Assembly (NCBI RefSeq): GCF_015477805.1
Contig: NZ_JADLQL010000004.1
Span: 372,001 to 436,000 of the forward strand
From: Nocardia flavorosea
GTDB lineage: Bacteria; Actinomycetota; Actinomycetes; Mycobacteriales; Mycobacteriaceae
DNA length: 64,000 nucleotides
Direction of reading: 5' to 3'
Position 1 is the first letter of the stretch. Every line of letters starts with the position of its first letter. A model generated the notes under the pieces. It did not search any database. It was not told where the DNA came from and saw only the letters and a list, made by a program, of their open reading frames with translations. The position numbers and the translations under genes are program-made. Shown piece by piece: positions 49,878 to 59,209 of this stretch.

Positions 49878-50342
49878 TCAGCGACCGATGGCTGCCGCCA
49901 TCACCCGGACCGCCGAAACGAGACCGTCGATCAACTCGCCCTGCCGCAGCGAACTCAGCGCGGCGGTGACACCGAGCTGGCATACCCGGTCGTTGGCACG
50001 ATCGGCCACATCCCGGCCGGAACGGACCTCCACGGCGTGGTCGTTCGGGGAGACGGCGATGAGCACCGAACGGGCCGCCTCCGGAGTGGTGGGGAACAGT
50101 GCGTCCACCGTGGCACCGGCATCGGGGCCGAGATCGCCGATGTAGACGTTGAACCGGACCTTGGTGGCACGCGTGGCCTCGGTGAGCACATTGTCCATCG
50201 CGAGCCGCTCGTCGTTGTCGAACGGCGCCTCCTTGAACACGTCACCGGCCTCGTGCACCCCGGAAACCCGACCGCTGCTGGTGATCGCGTACCCGCGCGG
50301 CAGTTCGGACTCGACCACCGCGGGCCACTTAGTACTTGCCAC
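49878..50342 (-). CDS. DUF5130 protein (Rv2468c-like)
   Basis: 154 residues: LPRGYAITSSGRVSGVHEAG, FNVYIGDLGPDAG and VEVRSGRDVADRANDRVCQLG. It resembles TPM-type phosphatase-fold proteins annotated DUF5130 in mycobacteria. GTG 50342 overlaps the end of the ctaJ-like gene by 14 bp, so they form an operon. Function unknown. Confidence 0.8.
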   Translation of the reverse strand: MASTKWPAVVESELPRGYAITSSGRVSGVHEAGDVFKEAPFDNDERLAMDNVLTEATRATKVRFNVYIGDLGPDAGATVDALFPTTPEAARSVLIAVSPNDHAVEVRSGRDVADRANDRVCQLGVTAALSSLRQGELIDGLVSAVRVMAAAIGR

Positions 50343-50622
50343 TTGCCCGGCCTCCGATCAGCGCTTCCTGGGGGGATTCGAGGGCGTCGAACGCCACATG
50401 CGAACCATGCGACGATTCACCGGCATCATAGGAATGACCGTGCCCGGTGACCTCATCGGTAGCACTCCACAGCACCGGCGCGGAGGTCCACTTCTTGCTC
50501 ATATCGAAGTGGACCGGCTTCTCACCGGGCAGCGGCTTACCGAGATACGACAAACCAGCGATTATGAGGTAGATCCCCAGTGGGATACCGGCGAAAATCG
50601 CCACTGTCTCGAGAATGCTCAC
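50329..50622 (-). CDS. ctaJ: Small membrane protein, CtaJ-like cytochrome aa3 accessory subunit
   Basis: 97 residues with one N-terminal span (VAIFAGIPLGIYLIIAGLSYL) and a hydrophilic tail (KPLPGEKPVHFDMSKKW). The neighbouring orthologue of the mycobacterial Rv2468A region is annotated as cytochrome aa3 oxidase subunit CtaJ, found in the bcc-aa3 supercomplex; I assign it by topology and context. GTG start at 50622. Confidence 0.6.
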   Translation of the reverse strand: MSILETVAIFAGIPLGIYLIIAGLSYLGKPLPGEKPVHFDMSKKWTSAPVLWSATDEVTGHGHSYDAGESSHGSHVAFDALESPQEALIGGRASGKY

Positions 50623-50700
50623 ACTGATAAAGGTAGACGATCCTCTGTAGTAGATGGTGCACCGGTGGTGTGCTGGGTTGTCGGCGCGCAGGCGCGCGGG

Positions 50701-50792
50701 GGGTTCGGCCCCTTGGGGTGGTGCTTCAGCCCTCGATACTCGCGGCTGCGCCGCATTGCATCGAGGGCTGAAGCACCACGCGGGCCGAACCC
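50701..50792. repeat. Large imperfect inverted repeat (REP-like) in the glbO-ctaJ gap
   Basis: Outer arms 50701-50711/50782-50792 (11 bp) and inner arms 50719-50737/50760-50778 (19 bp) pair perfectly; the apex (GCGGC-TGC-GCCGC) can fold as well. It sits in a 370-bp gap with no gene. It could terminate glbO transcription or be a mobile palindromic element. Confidence 0.7.
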
Positions 50793-50992
50793 TGTGTGGG
50801 CCTCGCTGAACTCGGCGCCGCCGCTGGTTGCGTCAGGATTTCGGGTTGCAGCGTTGAATATCGCGCTGGACTCGGCGGCACGGCTGGATGCGTCGTCTTC
50901 TCATGGAAACGCTGCATAAGGCTCGACGCCACAGTGTGGGTGGCGTACAGCGGCAACGGCTGCCTGATCGCCCTGCGGTGGGGGCGACCGGG

Positions 50993-51424
50993 TTACCAGG
51001 CGGTGTTCATCAAGGAGTTCGCGGCCATTTCGAGGTAGTCGAGCAGCTGGCGGCGGTGGGCGTCGTCGAGGATCTCGGGTTCGATCTCGGCGACCGCGAT
51101 CCGCATACAGCGCAGCCAGGCGTCGCGCTGTACGGGGCCGATCTCATAGGGAATATGCCGCATGCGCAGTCGCGGATGGCCGCGTTCGTCCGAGTAGGTG
51201 CGGGGGCCGCCCCAGTACTGCTCCAGGAACATCCGCAGGCGGCGTTCGGCCGGGCCGAGATCCTGTTCGGGGTACATCGGCCGCAGGATCTCGTCGGCGG
51301 CGACCTCGCGATAGAACGCCGCCACCAGCCGACGGAAGGTCTTCTCGCCGCCGACGGCGTCGTAGAAGGAGATCGTGGCCTGTTCGCCGGCCGGATCGCC
51401 GGCAGCCGGAATACCCGAAGTCAT
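50993..51424 (-). CDS. glbO: Truncated hemoglobin, group II (HbO)
   Basis: 143 residues from ATG 51424. TISFYDAVGGEKTFRRLVAAFY, DEILRPMYPEQDLGPAERRLRMFLEQYWGGP and RLRMRHIPYEIG, with the proximal His in the last; Tyr/Trp heme-pocket residues as in Rv2470. It binds oxygen tightly and may support respiration or detoxify reactive species. Divergent from the HNH gene. Confidence 0.93.
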   Translation of the reverse strand: MTSGIPAAGDPAGEQATISFYDAVGGEKTFRRLVAAFYREVAADEILRPMYPEQDLGPAERRLRMFLEQYWGGPRTYSDERGHPRLRMRHIPYEIGPVQRDAWLRCMRIAVAEIEPEILDDAHRRQLLDYLEMAANSLMNTAW

Positions 51425-51770
51425 GAACCTCTCGTTTCGCTGGATGCGCCGTCCATTGTGCCCGCGTCGTCGCGGGCTTGCAGATCCGGCGGTACACACC
51501 CGCGGTCGATCGCCGGGCCCGGGTGCATGTCGCGGGCGGCCGCCGGGCGAATATCTCACCGTCGACGGAGTACGTGTTCTGCGACATACCCGGCAGAGTC
51601 GACAGCTCCCCGGCGCATCCCCGTGGCGGTTTACCTGGAACGTCGCTTCAGCGACAGTTAACCAGCCATTGTGCAAAATAACCGTGCACTCCGGGGCTTT
51701 CCATGGTCAACTGGGTCTTGTCTCCCGGCGAGATACCACATGATCTTGAAACGCAGAATTTGGGGTCGAC
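51425..51770. other. Divergent control region between glbO and the HNH gene
   Basis: 346 bp, with an AT-richer patch near 51655-51690 likely to hold promoters. No gene or motif recognised. Confidence 0.4.
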
Positions 51771-52502
51771 ATGAAGCAACGGACCGGCGCCCGATCACCG
51801 GAGGCGATACGCCACCGACAACTGAAGCCCGCCGACGTCCACGCTCGTGGGTCGGGGGCTCCTCCGCTGCAACTGCTGTCCGATCATGCGGTCAACCGGA
51901 ACACATCCGCGACCGCAGCCGATATCGATTCCGCCCGTACTCGTGGCGAACCCGCCGCCAAACTCCATTCCACCCAGCCGATCAGCTGGGTCAAACGCCG
52001 CGTCCTGCTGCTCAACGCGACCTACGAACCGCTCACCGCGCTCACCGCCCGCCGCGCCATCGTGCTGCTGGTCTGCGATAAGGCCGACGCGGTCCATCAC
52101 GATCCCACCGGCCCGGTCCTGCATTCCGCCGGCGCCACCGTCACCATCCCGTCGGTCATCCGCCTGCGCACCTACGTCCGTGTCCCCTACCGCGCCCGGG
52201 TCCCCATGACCCGCGCCGCCCTCATGCAGCGCGACCACTACCGCTGCGGTTACTGCGGCGGTAAGGCCGAAACGATCGACCACGTCATCCCGCGCAGCCG
52301 CGGCGGCGAGCACAGCTGGGAGAACTGCGTCGCGAGCTGCGCCCCCTGCAACCACCGCAAGGCCGACAAACTGCTCAGCGAACTGGGCTGGACCCTACGA
52401 GCACCCCTGATCTCCCCGAAAGGTCCGCACTGGCGCCTGCTGTCCACGGTCAACGAGCTCGATCCGGTCTGGTTGCAGTACCTCGGCGAGGGTGCGGCGT
52501 AG
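51771..52502 (+). CDS. HNH endonuclease-family protein (Rv2469c-like)
   Basis: 243 residues. Long N-terminal region with VLLLNATYEPLTALTARRAI, then HNH domain: RDHYRCGYCGGKAETIDHVI, SRGGEHSWENCVASCAPCNH, RKADKLLSELGW, with both CxxC zinc pairs intact. Chromosomal HNH proteins of this type are widespread in actinobacteria; natural substrate unknown. GGGGT ribosome-binding site 4 nt before ATG. Confidence 0.88.
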   Translation: MKQRTGARSPEAIRHRQLKPADVHARGSGAPPLQLLSDHAVNRNTSATAADIDSARTRGEPAAKLHSTQPISWVKRRVLLLNATYEPLTALTARRAIVLLVCDKADAVHHDPTGPVLHSAGATVTIPSVIRLRTYVRVPYRARVPMTRAALMQRDHYRCGYCGGKAETIDHVIPRSRGGEHSWENCVASCAPCNHRKADKLLSELGWTLRAPLISPKGPHWRLLSTVNELDPVWLQYLGEGAA

Positions 52503-52996
52503 TCCCGGCATACCGCACAGGCTCCGGTGCGCCCGGCGGGGCGTGCCCGAGAGCACTCCCCTGAGCATGGGCAGCCGCGTCTGAGCCGGACTCGAGGGCA
52601 CTCCGGCTGCGGCGTGGGCAACCGTGTGCGCGGGCGTACACGGTTGCGTTCGCACCGTCGCAGACCGACAAGCTCGAGGCTGCCCACCGAACCAGGGACC
52701 GCAATTCCGAAGCCGCCGTGGTGCGGACGTGCGCGTCATCCCGGGGCATATCCGGAGCACACGTTACGGATCGGCCGGTCCTCGAGCGAGCTGCCATCCC
52801 GCCGGCTCCGGACCGGGCGCGTTCAGTTCCGGGTGAGCCGGACCATTGCCGATGGTGCCTCACGCTCGACGCCGTCGCGGCGGAACCGGACGTGTCGCCC
52901 ACTCAGAACTCCGCGCCGACGCTCTACGAGCACAGCGCGGTCGATAGCCGAATCAAAGCGGACCTTGCTGTGGTGCCCGCACTGTGCAGAAGGCCG
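52503..52996. other. 494-bp gap with no supported gene
   Basis: Between HNH (+) and the Rv2474c-like gene (-). Open frames here are short, Arg/Ser/Ala-rich and without ribosome-binding sites. The corresponding M. tuberculosis interval has other genes (aglA region), so genes may have been lost here. Confidence 0.45.
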
Positions 52997-53665
52997 TTAT
53001 CGGGGGGTCAGCGAAAGCCCTCGGTTCCTGCGCCGGGCGACGGAACCGTAACGGGCGTCGAGGCGGATCCACGTTCTGGTCGCGCGGACGCGGACCGACT
53101 CCCCCGGCGGAATCCGGTTCGCCTCCGCGCGGTCTCCCGAATGCGGGATGAAATCCATGGACGTCAGCGCGAAGACCACCCGCATCGGTATCAGTACCTC
53201 GTCCTCACCGGCCGAGACGGTGATCACCGTCTGGTCGAGCAGCGAGGCCGGCGGCCCGTGATTCGATCCGTGTTCCTTGGCCAGATCGGCTCCCCGTTCG
53301 GCCAGCTCCACCAGAGTCCGGGCGGGCAGATCGTCGATATGGCCGAAGCCCGTGACGGGCGGCAGGGCGCCGCGCCAGGCCGAATCGAGCGAGTAGCCGA
53401 GGTCGATCGGGCCGGGAGCGTTCAGGGCGGCCAGTACCGTTTCGGCGCCGACCGTCGCATCGTCGACCATGAGTTCGGCGCCGATCGTGCGGGTGGCCAG
53501 CGCTTCGAACCCGGTGGCGACCCAAGCGGTCACCAGCCCCTCGCCGCGCCGGCGCAACCGCACCACCGCCGCCGGATCCAGCCGCTGAGCCCGGGTGAGG
53601 AAGGTGGCCAGATTCTCGCGCTCTGCCGGGTCCGGAACCGACAGGACCCGCTGGTCGGATATCAC
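52997..53665 (-). CDS. Conserved hypothetical protein (Rv2474c-like)
   Basis: 222 residues, no membrane span or signal peptide. VLSVPDPAERENLATFLTRA, AVVRLRRRGEGLVTAWVATGF and FGHIDDLPARTLVELAERG. Matches the position of Rv2474c ahead of the thioesterase gene. No catalytic motif recognised. GTG start at 53665. Confidence 0.75.
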   Translation of the reverse strand: MISDQRVLSVPDPAERENLATFLTRAQRLDPAAVVRLRRRGEGLVTAWVATGFEALATRTIGAELMVDDATVGAETVLAALNAPGPIDLGYSLDSAWRGALPPVTGFGHIDDLPARTLVELAERGADLAKEHGSNHGPPASLLDQTVITVSAGEDEVLIPMRVVFALTSMDFIPHSGDRAEANRIPPGESVRVRATRTWIRLDARYGSVARRRNRGLSLTPR

Positions 53666-53711
53666 CGGGGGCCCGGCACCGCGGTAGCCACCCCGTCCGT
53701 GCCCGATGCGC

Positions 53712-54185
53712 TCATGCGTCCATCCATTGCGCCAGATATTCCCGCTCGGCCCCGGTCAGCCGGCGCAAACGCTGGGTTTCGATGTCGAACGCCGCCAGCT
53801 GAGTGGTGGCGGTAACCGCCGGTAGCGAGCCGGGCGCCGCACCCACCGCCCGCACCTCGTAGGCAACGGTGAAATCCACGGCGCGCAACTGCTCGATCCA
53901 CATGGCGATATCGAGTGGAGTGTCCTCGTGCCGTAACTGGCCGCGGTATTTGACGTGCAGATCCGCCAGTACGCAGCCGTTGCGCAGCGCGACCGTGGGG
54001 CGATCCTCCTCGAACAGCCAGGGGATCCGCGCTTCCTCGAGCAGCGTCACCATGCGGGCGTGGTTGACGTGCTGGAACACGTCCATATCCGACCAGCGCA
54101 CATGGACGGCGGTGTGGAAGCGCGGCACCGGGGCGGCCGTGGCCGCCTCGGCACCGGCTCCGTTGCCAGAAACAGCGTTCGTCAC
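53712..54185 (-). CDS. Hotdog-fold acyl-CoA thioesterase (Rv2475c-like)
   Basis: 157 residues. VRWSDMDVFQHVNHARMVTL contains the DxDxxxHVNHxxY-type active-site helix of 4-hydroxybenzoyl-CoA thioesterase-like enzymes, although the family Tyr is Met here. LADLHVKYRGQLRHEDTPLD supplies the beta sheet. The GTG at 54185 overlaps the gdh stop by 4 bp (GTGA), so the gene is coupled to gdh. Confidence 0.88.
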   Translation of the reverse strand: MTNAVSGNGAGAEAATAAPVPRFHTAVHVRWSDMDVFQHVNHARMVTLLEEARIPWLFEEDRPTVALRNGCVLADLHVKYRGQLRHEDTPLDIAMWIEQLRAVDFTVAYEVRAVGAAPGSLPAVTATTQLAAFDIETQRLRRLTGAEREYLAQWMDA

Positions 54186-57100
54186 CGTGGTACCTCCGAT
54201 TGGGCACCCACCCCACTCACCATGCTGCGCACCTGCCGCGCCGCAACCGACAGCGTGGCGAGATCGTGGGTTCCGGACTCGAACAGTTCCGCCAACGCCG
54301 CGCGGGCACGACCGAGCCGGGACTGATTCTTGGACTCCCAGTATGCAATCTTCTCGTCCGCGCTCTCCTCCGGGTCGCCGCCGGAGAGCACATCGAGGGT
54401 GAGCGAGCGCAGCGAACTGTACATATCGTCGCGCAGGCTGAGCCGGGCCAGTGCATGCCAGCGATCGCCGCGTTCCAGGTGGCTCACCGCCTCGAGCAGC
54501 CAGTCGATCTTGAGGTGCTCGTTCAACGCGTAGTACAGCGAACCCACCTCGTCACCGGAGCGGTCGGTGATATCGGCGATATCGACGATATCGAGCAGTG
54601 GGAACAGATGCAGCAGCCCGAAGACCTCGGTGGCCAGATCCAGCGGCGCCCCGTGCGCGACGAGATCGGCGGCGTGATCGGTCAGTGTCGTCACATGGTG
54701 CCCGCGCAGCCAGCTGGGCACCTTGGGTGCCAGTTCGCGAATACCCACCCGGTAGCGGTTGATCTCCGCGCCCACGGCGACGGGCTGGGGACGATTGGTG
54801 AGCAGCCACCGCGAGGCCCGGTCCAGGGTTCGTTTGGTTTCCAGTTCGAGCTGATCGCGCACACCGACCGTGGTATCGGCGGCGCGGATCCGGGCCCAGA
54901 TCTCGTGCAGCCCGAAAATTTCGGTGACGGCCGCGAAAGCACGCACCGTATCGGTGGCGGTGGCGCCGATCTCCTCGCCGAGGCGGAAGGTGTAGGTGAG
55001 GCCACCGTGATCCACCACCTCGTTGGCGATCATGGTGGTGACGATCTCCCGGCGCAGCCGATGCTTCTTGATCGCGGCACCGAACCGCTCGCGCAGCGGG
55101 GTCGGGAAGTAGTCGGGGAGCCGGGCGCCGAAGAACGCACTGTCGGGCAGATCCCCGGCCAGCAGATCGTCTTTCAACGCCAGTTTCACATGGGCCAGCA
55201 GATTGGCGAGTTCGGGAGAGGTGAGCCCGGCCCCTTCCTCGAGCCGGCGCTTCAGCACGGTATCGGCCGGCAATGCCTCGAGCTGCCGGTCCAGGCCCCG
55301 GCTGTTCTCCAGTTCTTCGATCAACCGCCGATGCACATTCAGCATCTGCGCCGATTCGGCTCGCGAGATTCCCATCAGGTAGTTCTGGGAGATATTGTCC
55401 TGCAACACCATCTGCGCGACTTCGTCGGTCATCTCCGCGAGCAGCGGATTACGGTCGGCGATATCGAGTTCTCCCGCCGACACCACACCGTCGAGCAGCA
55501 CCTTGATATTGACCTCGTGGTCGGAGCAATCGACACCGGCGGAATTGTCCAGCGCATCGGTATTCATCTTGCCGCCGCCGCGACAGAATTCGATACGACC
55601 CAATGCCGTGACTCCGAGATTCCCACCCTCGCCGACGACTTTCACCCGCAATTGGTTCGCATCGACCCGGACCGCGTCGTTGGATTTGTCGCCGACATCG
55701 GCATTCGTTTCGGTGCTCGCCTTGATATAGGTACCGATACCGCCGTTCCACAACAGATCCACCGGCGCCTGCAGAACGGCGCGAATCAATTCCGGCGGCG
55801 CAAGCGAAACGGTTTCCGCAGGCAGTCCCAGCGCCGCGCGCACCTGCGGAGATATCGGAACCGATTTCACCGTGCGATCGTAGACGCCGCCACCCGCACT
55901 GATCAGCGACCGATCATAATCCGCCCAACTCGACCGCGCCAAACCGAACAATCGCCGCCGCTCGGCAAACGACCCCGCGGCATCCGGATCCGGGTCCAGA
56001 AAAATATGCCGGTGATCGAACGCCGCCACCAAACGAATATGCTCGGACAACAACATCCCGTTACCGAACACATCCCCACTCATATCCCCCACACCGACCA
56101 CCGTGAAATCCTGCGACTGCGTATCCACCCCCAACTCCGCGAAATGCCGCTTCACACTCTCCCACGCCCCCCGGGCCGTAATCCCCATCGCCTTGTGGTC
56201 ATATCCCGCCGAACCACCCGATGCGAACGCATCCCCCAACCAGAACCCATACCGCCCCGCCACATCATTCGCAATATCGGAAAACGACGCAGTACCCTTG
56301 TCCGCCGCCACCACCAGATACGTATCGTCACCGTCTCGGCGCACCACCCGCTCCGGCGGCAGTACCTGCCCTCCGGCCAGGTCGACATTATCGGTGATAT
56401 CCAGCAGACCGGAGATGAAGGTGCGATAGCATTCGACGCCCTCCGCCATCCGGGCCTGCCGATCGGCGGCGGCGTCCCCGGTGGCGGCCGGCGGCCGTTT
56501 CACCACGAAACCACCCTTTGCCCCCACCGGCACGATCACCGCATTCTTCACCGCCTGCGCCTTCACCAAACCCAGAATCTCGGTCCGGAAATCCTCCAGC
56601 CGGTCCGACCAGCGCAAACCGCCCCGCGCCACCGCACCGAACCGCAGATGCACCCCCTCCACCCGCGGCGAATACACGAAGATCTCGTACTTCGGCCGCG
56701 GCTGCGGGAGTTCGGCGATCTCCTGCGGTTCGACCTTCACCGAGATGAAGTCCCGGACCGCACCGTCGGCGTCGGTGACGTAGTAGTTGGTGCGCAGGGT
56801 GGCCAGGATCAGCCCCAGTATGGCGCGCAGGATACGGTCCGCGTCCAGGCTGACCACCTGGTCGATCCGCTCCCGCACCTGCTCTTCGAGCCGGTCGGCC
56901 TCCTCGGCCGAATACCGGTCGGGGTCGAACCGGGCGGCGAACAACCGCGCGAACAGCCGCGCGGTGTCCGGGTAGGTGTGCAGGACGCGGGCGATATTGA
57001 CCTGGCTGTAGGGGAATCCCGCCTGCTGCAGGTATTTCGCGTAGGTCCGCAGAACGGCGACCTCGCGCCAGGTGAGCCCCGCACGCAGGACGAGCTCGTT

Positions 57101-59116
57101 GAGGCCGTCCGCTTCGGCCCGGCCGTACCAGATGGCGTCGAACGCCTCGGTGAATCGGTCGCGGACTCCGACCGCCGCGGCGGACGCCCGCGGACCCGGT
57201 GCGACCTCCAGCAGTTCGGCGTCGAGATCCTGATCGAGGGCCGCGCGCAACAACTCCGCGCTCGCCAGCAGACCGAAATCGTAGATCCACCGTTCGCCGG
57301 CGGTGCCGATACCGTCGGCTTCCCGCCGGATCCGATAGGGCCGTTCGTCGAGTACCTCCACCCCGAGGCTCTGGAGCACCGGCAGTACCTGGCTCAGCGA
57401 AATCCCGGAGCCGCCGATATAGAGCGTGAACCGCCACGATCCGGCGGGTGCGTCGGCGACCCGATAGAGATGCTGGTCGATACTGCCCGTCCGCAGCCGT
57501 TCCAGCCGGTCGATATCGGCCAGGGCCCGCCGCGCGCTGAAATCCTGTTTGTAGCCGTCCGGGAACGCTTCGCAGTAGCGGCGCACGATCTGCGGGTCCA
57601 GTACGGTCGAGGCGCTCACCTCGTCGTTGAGATGGTCGTCCCAGGTGCGGCTCGCCTCACCGAGCAGGTTCTGGATGCGCAACCGTTCGGATTCGGAGAT
57701 CTCTTCCGCCGAGGACACCCGGACCGGTTCGGCGGTATCGACACCGGGCAGCCGGATGGTGAAATACACGCTGGCGAGCTCGCTTTCGCTCACGCGGGCC
57801 GAGTAGTCGATGGAGGCGCCGCCGAGTTCGCGGACCAGGATGTCCTGCATCTCCAGCCGGACCGCGGTGGTATAGCGATCCCGCGGCAGGTACACCATCG
57901 CCGCGACGAAGCGGCCGTAGGGATCGACCCGCAGGAACAGCCGAACCTGCCGGCGCAGCCCCACATTGAGTACCGCGGCCGCGATACGCCGCAGGGTGGC
58001 CGCATCGCAGGCGAACAGTTCGGTGCGCGGGAAACCCTGCATGACCTCGAGCATCGCCTGACCGGAGAACGAATCGAGGTCGAAACCGCTACCGGTGATG
58101 GCCGATCGCACCCGCGTGCCCACCACCGGGATGTCCAGGACGTTCTCGTGCAGCGCCGTCACGGTGAAGACCCCGATGAACAGGTGCTCGCCGCGGACCT
58201 CGCCCGCGCCGTTCATATCGGCCACACCGATGAAGAACGGGTAGACCGCTCGCTGCATGGTGACGGGGACCAGGCCCTGGGTCATCCGCAGCAGCCGCGG
58301 CGCCCCGGTGCCGACGGGCACCTGGAAGCCGATACCCGTGCCCGGATGCAGTACCCCGAGTGCGGAATCCGGCACGGGCACCGGCACCGATTCGCCGGCT
58401 TCGGTGCGGTATCGGGCGTATCCGAGCACGGTGAAGTTCCCGGCCGCCATCCAGCGCAGCAGCCCGGCACAATCGGAGGGCGCGATATCGGCGTCCGCCG
58501 TGACGACGGTATCGCCGGCCTCGTCCAGTCGGGCCGCGAGATCGTGGAGCACGGCGTGGATCGCGTCGGTATCGTTGCTCACCTGCCGTACGTCGCCGAT
58601 CACCCCGGGTACGGCGGCGGCGATCTCGTCGAGTAATTCGGCGCTGGTCGCCGGATGCAACTGCAGGTGGATCCAGGATTCGCGGCCGGTGCCCGAGCCG
58701 GTGCGTGCGGGGTCGGCATCGTGCGGCCGGGCCGCCCGAAGCCGGCCGTCGGCGTCGCGTTCCACCGTGACGATGGGATGGATGACCTCGCGCACCGTAC
58801 CGCCCAGCCGGGCCAGCAATGCCGTGACCGAATCGACGAGCATCGGCATATCGTCGGTCACGATCTGCACCGCGGCCCCCAGCCCGGAGCCGTCGTCGGG
58901 GTGATGGACCCGTACCGAGCCCTGACCCGGTTGCCGGGTCAGGGCCAGCGCCAGATGGGCACGGAAGGTGAGTTCGGCACTGGAGATCTCACAGTCCGCC
59001 TCGTCGGTGCCCACATGCCGGAAGTACCCCTCCTCCAGAGCGTGGATACCGGCTCGGAGGTTGTCCGGCAGTTCGGCAACCCAAGCCTCGCTGGACAATT
59101 CGGACGAGACCGTCAT
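54182..59116 (-). CDS. gdh: NAD-specific glutamate dehydrogenase, 180-kDa class
   Basis: 1644 residues, typical for the L_180 class (Rv2476c). Long N-terminal regulatory part with ACT-like regions, then the catalytic part: RGGLRWSDRLEDFRTEILGL, VPVGAKGGFVVKRPP (substrate Lys), VGVGDMSGDVFGNGML and VDLLWNGGIGTYIK. It oxidises glutamate to 2-oxoglutarate with NAD+. In mycobacteria this enzyme is controlled by the FHA protein GarA; no such gene is in the window. ATG at 59116 with AAGGGAG upstream. Confidence 0.96.
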   Translation of the reverse strand: MTVSSELSSEAWVAELPDNLRAGIHALEEGYFRHVGTDEADCEISSAELTFRAHLALALTRQPGQGSVRVHHPDDGSGLGAAVQIVTDDMPMLVDSVTALLARLGGTVREVIHPIVTVERDADGRLRAARPHDADPARTGSGTGRESWIHLQLHPATSAELLDEIAAAVPGVIGDVRQVSNDTDAIHAVLHDLAARLDEAGDTVVTADADIAPSDCAGLLRWMAAGNFTVLGYARYRTEAGESVPVPVPDSALGVLHPGTGIGFQVPVGTGAPRLLRMTQGLVPVTMQRAVYPFFIGVADMNGAGEVRGEHLFIGVFTVTALHENVLDIPVVGTRVRSAITGSGFDLDSFSGQAMLEVMQGFPRTELFACDAATLRRIAAAVLNVGLRRQVRLFLRVDPYGRFVAAMVYLPRDRYTTAVRLEMQDILVRELGGASIDYSARVSESELASVYFTIRLPGVDTAEPVRVSSAEEISESERLRIQNLLGEASRTWDDHLNDEVSASTVLDPQIVRRYCEAFPDGYKQDFSARRALADIDRLERLRTGSIDQHLYRVADAPAGSWRFTLYIGGSGISLSQVLPVLQSLGVEVLDERPYRIRREADGIGTAGERWIYDFGLLASAELLRAALDQDLDAELLEVAPGPRASAAAVGVRDRFTEAFDAIWYGRAEADGLNELVLRAGLTWREVAVLRTYAKYLQQAGFPYSQVNIARVLHTYPDTARLFARLFAARFDPDRYSAEEADRLEEQVRERIDQVVSLDADRILRAILGLILATLRTNYYVTDADGAVRDFISVKVEPQEIAELPQPRPKYEIFVYSPRVEGVHLRFGAVARGGLRWSDRLEDFRTEILGLVKAQAVKNAVIVPVGAKGGFVVKRPPAATGDAAADRQARMAEGVECYRTFISGLLDITDNVDLAGGQVLPPERVVRRDGDDTYLVVAADKGTASFSDIANDVAGRYGFWLGDAFASGGSAGYDHKAMGITARGAWESVKRHFAELGVDTQSQDFTVVGVGDMSGDVFGNGMLLSEHIRLVAAFDHRHIFLDPDPDAAGSFAERRRLFGLARSSWADYDRSLISAGGGVYDRTVKSVPISPQVRAALGLPAETVSLAPPELIRAVLQAPVDLLWNGGIGTYIKASTETNADVGDKSNDAVRVDANQLRVKVVGEGGNLGVTALGRIEFCRGGGKMNTDALDNSAGVDCSDHEVNIKVLLDGVVSAGELDIADRNPLLAEMTDEVAQMVLQDNISQNYLMGISRAESAQMLNVHRRLIEELENSRGLDRQLEALPADTVLKRRLEEGAGLTSPELANLLAHVKLALKDDLLAGDLPDSAFFGARLPDYFPTPLRERFGAAIKKHRLRREIVTTMIANEVVDHGGLTYTFRLGEEIGATATDTVRAFAAVTEIFGLHEIWARIRAADTTVGVRDQLELETKRTLDRASRWLLTNRPQPVAVGAEINRYRVGIRELAPKVPSWLRGHHVTTLTDHAADLVAHGAPLDLATEVFGLLHLFPLLDIVDIADITDRSGDEVGSLYYALNEHLKIDWLLEAVSHLERGDRWHALARLSLRDDMYSSLRSLTLDVLSGGDPEESADEKIAYWESKNQSRLGRARAALAELFESGTHDLATLSVAARQVRSMVSGVGAQSEVPR

Positions 59117-59209
59117 TTCCCACTCCCTTGGACGCGGATTTTTCGGAAGACATACCGATGCCGCCCCGAGGGTAGCCCCGCACCCGGCTGGCGGGAAACG
59201 ACTGCGGCG

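Noticed and set aside
54200..58636. Open frame of 1478 codons on the plus strand opposite gdh, and a 1058-codon frame at 58655-61831
   Set aside because: They are antisense to clearly coding gdh, ettA and ssb; composition is Arg/Gly/His/Pro-rich without domains, as expected of the mirror frame of high-GC genes.
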